Assembly (NCBI GenBank): GCA_017429885.1
Contig: JAFROA010000245.1
Location: 1 to 6,325 of the forward strand
Source of the DNA: Bacteroidales bacterium
Lineage (GTDB): Bacteria > Bacteroidota > Bacteroidia > Bacteroidales > UBA932
Length of the DNA stretch: 6,325 bases
Reading direction: 5' to 3'
The notes below the pieces were generated by a model. It did no database searches. It saw only the letters and a program-made list of their open reading frames with translations, and had not been told where the DNA came from. Shown in pieces: positions 5,246 to 6,325 of the stretch (positions are counted from its first letter, which is position 1; the number at the start of each line of letters is the position of its first letter). The position numbers were made by a program, and so were the translations under genes.

Positions 5246-6325
5246 ATGAGAATCCAGGATATCAGGGAAATGTTTCCGGCCTTGTCAGGAAAAGTTTATG
5301 GCAAGCCTCTGGTATATTTCGATAACGCCGCCACCGCTCAAAGGTTAAAACCGGTGGTGGACAAAATGGATAGACTTGCGCTGGAGTCGAACGCCAATAT
5401 CCGTCGCGCCGTTCATAAACTTGCCTCCGACGCTACTGAAGAATATGAGAGCACACGTGACGCCGTGCGTGACTTTATTAACGCCGGTTCTCGTGAAGAA
5501 GTGATATTCACCTCAGGCACAACAGCTTCCATTAATCTTGTCGCCTTTTCGCTGGGTGAGATTCTAGTCCACGAAGGAGATGAGATAATTGTCTCGGAGG
5601 AGGAGCACCATAGCAATATTGTTCCTTGGCAGATGCTTTGCCAGAGGAAGGGCGCGACATTAAAGGTTCTTGGTGTTGACGACGACGGTCACCTGAGAGT
5701 CGACGATCTTGAATCTCTAATCACTCCTAAGACAAAGATTGTGGCGGTGACTCACATATCTAATGTCCTTGGTCTTGTTAACCCAGTTAAGCGAATTGTA
5801 AATATTTGTCACTCAAAGGGTTGCCCCATATTAATCGATGGTGCGCAGGGGATTGTCCACGAAAAGGTGGACGTCAAGGATCTTGATTGTGATTTCTACG
5901 CTTTCTCCGGTCATAAAATATATGCGGCTACGGGTACTGGCGTTCTTTATGGAAAGAAAAAGTGGCTGGATCAGATGGTGCCTTACCAAGGTGGCGGGGA
6001 GATGATAGCCACGGTAAAATTCTCAGGAACCACCTATGCGCCCCTCCCTGGAAAGTTTGAGGCAGGCACCCAGAACATTAACGCCATTCCTGCTTTGAAA
6101 CCCGCTATTGAGTTTCTGAAATTATTGAGGGATAGTGAATTACAGAATGAGATTAAGGGAGTTAAGGAGTATATGGAGGAATCCTTCGCTTCGCTCAGGA
6201 TGACAGAAAAGAGGAATATTAAAACCTATGGGGTTCCACGTGGAACAGAAACAAAGATTCCTTTGTATTCATTCCGTGTGGAAGGTGCTCATCATGAGGA
6301 TCTAGCGCTGATTCTCGACAAAATG
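5246..6325 (+). CDS. sufS: Cysteine desulfurase, SufS/CsdA type (3' end outside window)
   Basis: This PLP enzyme takes sulfur from L-cysteine, leaving alanine, for iron-sulfur cluster assembly. The first 360 residues are present; about 45 more, including the loop with the catalytic cysteine, lie beyond the window. Class V aminotransferase landmarks are YFDNAAT (24-30), TSGTTASINLVA (89-100), EEEHHSNIVPW (118-128, His stacking on PLP), IDGAQG (197-202, PLP-binding Asp198) and FSGHKIYAATGTGVLYGK (220-237, PLP Lys224). PYQGGGEMI and FEAGTQN follow. The HHSNIVPWQ and GHKIYAATG forms favour the group II SufS/CsdA family over IscS/NifS. The start is the first ATG after a TAnnTTTG element. No other suf genes are upstream, so it heads its own transcript. 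Residues 312-320 (ESFASLRMT) come from a dispersed repeat and 330-334 (VPRGT) from a parS-like palindrome, both in the variable segment of the small domain. The SufS versus CsdA choice is uncertain. Confidence 0.93.
   Translation, partial: MRIQDIREMFPALSGKVYGKPLVYFDNAATAQRLKPVVDKMDRLALESNANIRRAVHKLASDATEEYESTRDAVRDFINAGSREEVIFTSGTTASINLVAFSLGEILVHEGDEIIVSEEEHHSNIVPWQMLCQRKGATLKVLGVDDDGHLRVDDLESLITPKTKIVAVTHISNVLGLVNPVKRIVNICHSKGCPILIDGAQGIVHEKVDVKDLDCDFYAFSGHKIYAATGTGVLYGKKKWLDQMVPYQGGGEMIATVKFSGTTYAPLPGKFEAGTQNINAIPALKPAIEFLKLLRDSELQNEIKGVKEYMEESFASLRMTEKRNIKTYGVPRGTETKIPLYSFRVEGAHHEDLALILDKM
6179..6205 (-). repeat. Dispersed short repeat, copy C, within the sufS coding region
   Basis: Read on the minus strand this copy is TGTCATCCTGAGCGAAGCG followed by AAGGATTC. 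It matches copies A and B except mainly in the two arms, which change together: ATCCT/AGGAT here against ATTCT/AGAAT there. On the sufS coding strand it reads ESFASLRMT in frame and leaves the enzyme's frame intact. It ends 26 bases before the second parS-like site. Confidence 0.8.
6232..6247. other. parS: parS-like site inside sufS
   Basis: GGTTCCACGTGGAACA matches the parS palindrome of 4260-4275 at 15 of 16 positions; only the outermost first base differs (G for T). It lies 1,972 bases from the first site and is again translated as VPRGT. Single outer-base departures are tolerated in many known parS sites, so ParB binding is plausible, but it is inferred. Confidence 0.7.

Noticed and set aside
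5451..5466. Another CACGTG core in sufS as a third parS site
   Set aside because: Only the central six bases match; the outer bases do not fit TGTT and AACA.

Overview
The window looks like a chromosomal housekeeping segment from a member of the Bacteroidota, probably Bacteroidales-like and perhaps uncultured. Three things suggest this. The promoters carry the TAnnTTTG -7 element typical of the phylum, one of them with a correctly spaced -33 TTTG. Start codons lack clear Shine-Dalgarno sequences. The TonB, YbeY and SufS proteins have the form I associate with this phylum. No mobile element, CRISPR array, tRNA or rRNA gene is visible.

Layout from left to right: the tail of an unidentified protein (1-159, +) converges on hflX, a ribosome-associated GTPase (168-1361, -). 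Upstream of hflX on the same strand is tonB (1453-2142, -), which has its own promoter and a strong hairpin terminator. Divergent from tonB is a tight pair, ybeY (2259-2678, +) and mnmG (2683-4545, +), for rRNA maturation and tRNA wobble-uridine modification. mnmG converges on ruvA (4575-5165, -), for Holliday-junction branch migration. Divergent from ruvA is a cysteine desulfurase of the SufS type (5246 to beyond the window end, +). The genes are functionally unrelated to one another; HflX, YbeY and MnmG share only a general theme of ribosome and translation maintenance.

Two layers of non-genic signal lie over this ordinary gene content. First, a perfect 16-bp palindrome TGTTCCACGTGGAACA, matching the bacterial ParB-binding parS consensus TGTTNCACGTGNAACA, sits inside mnmG, and a 15/16 match lies about 2 kb away inside sufS. 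Both are read in the same frame as Val-Pro-Arg-Gly-Thr. This suggests the segment is part of the chromosome's parS/centromere region and hence probably near the replication origin. Second, three copies of a short dispersed repeat (core CATTCTGAGCGAAGCG plus a complementary end) occur in 5 kb: one ahead of hflX, one filling the mnmG/ruvA gap, and one inside the sufS reading frame. The arms of the repeat change in a compensatory way (ATTCT/AGAAT in two copies, ATCCT/AGGAT in the third), which suggests a conserved hairpin. The sufS copy lies only 26 bp from the second parS-like site.
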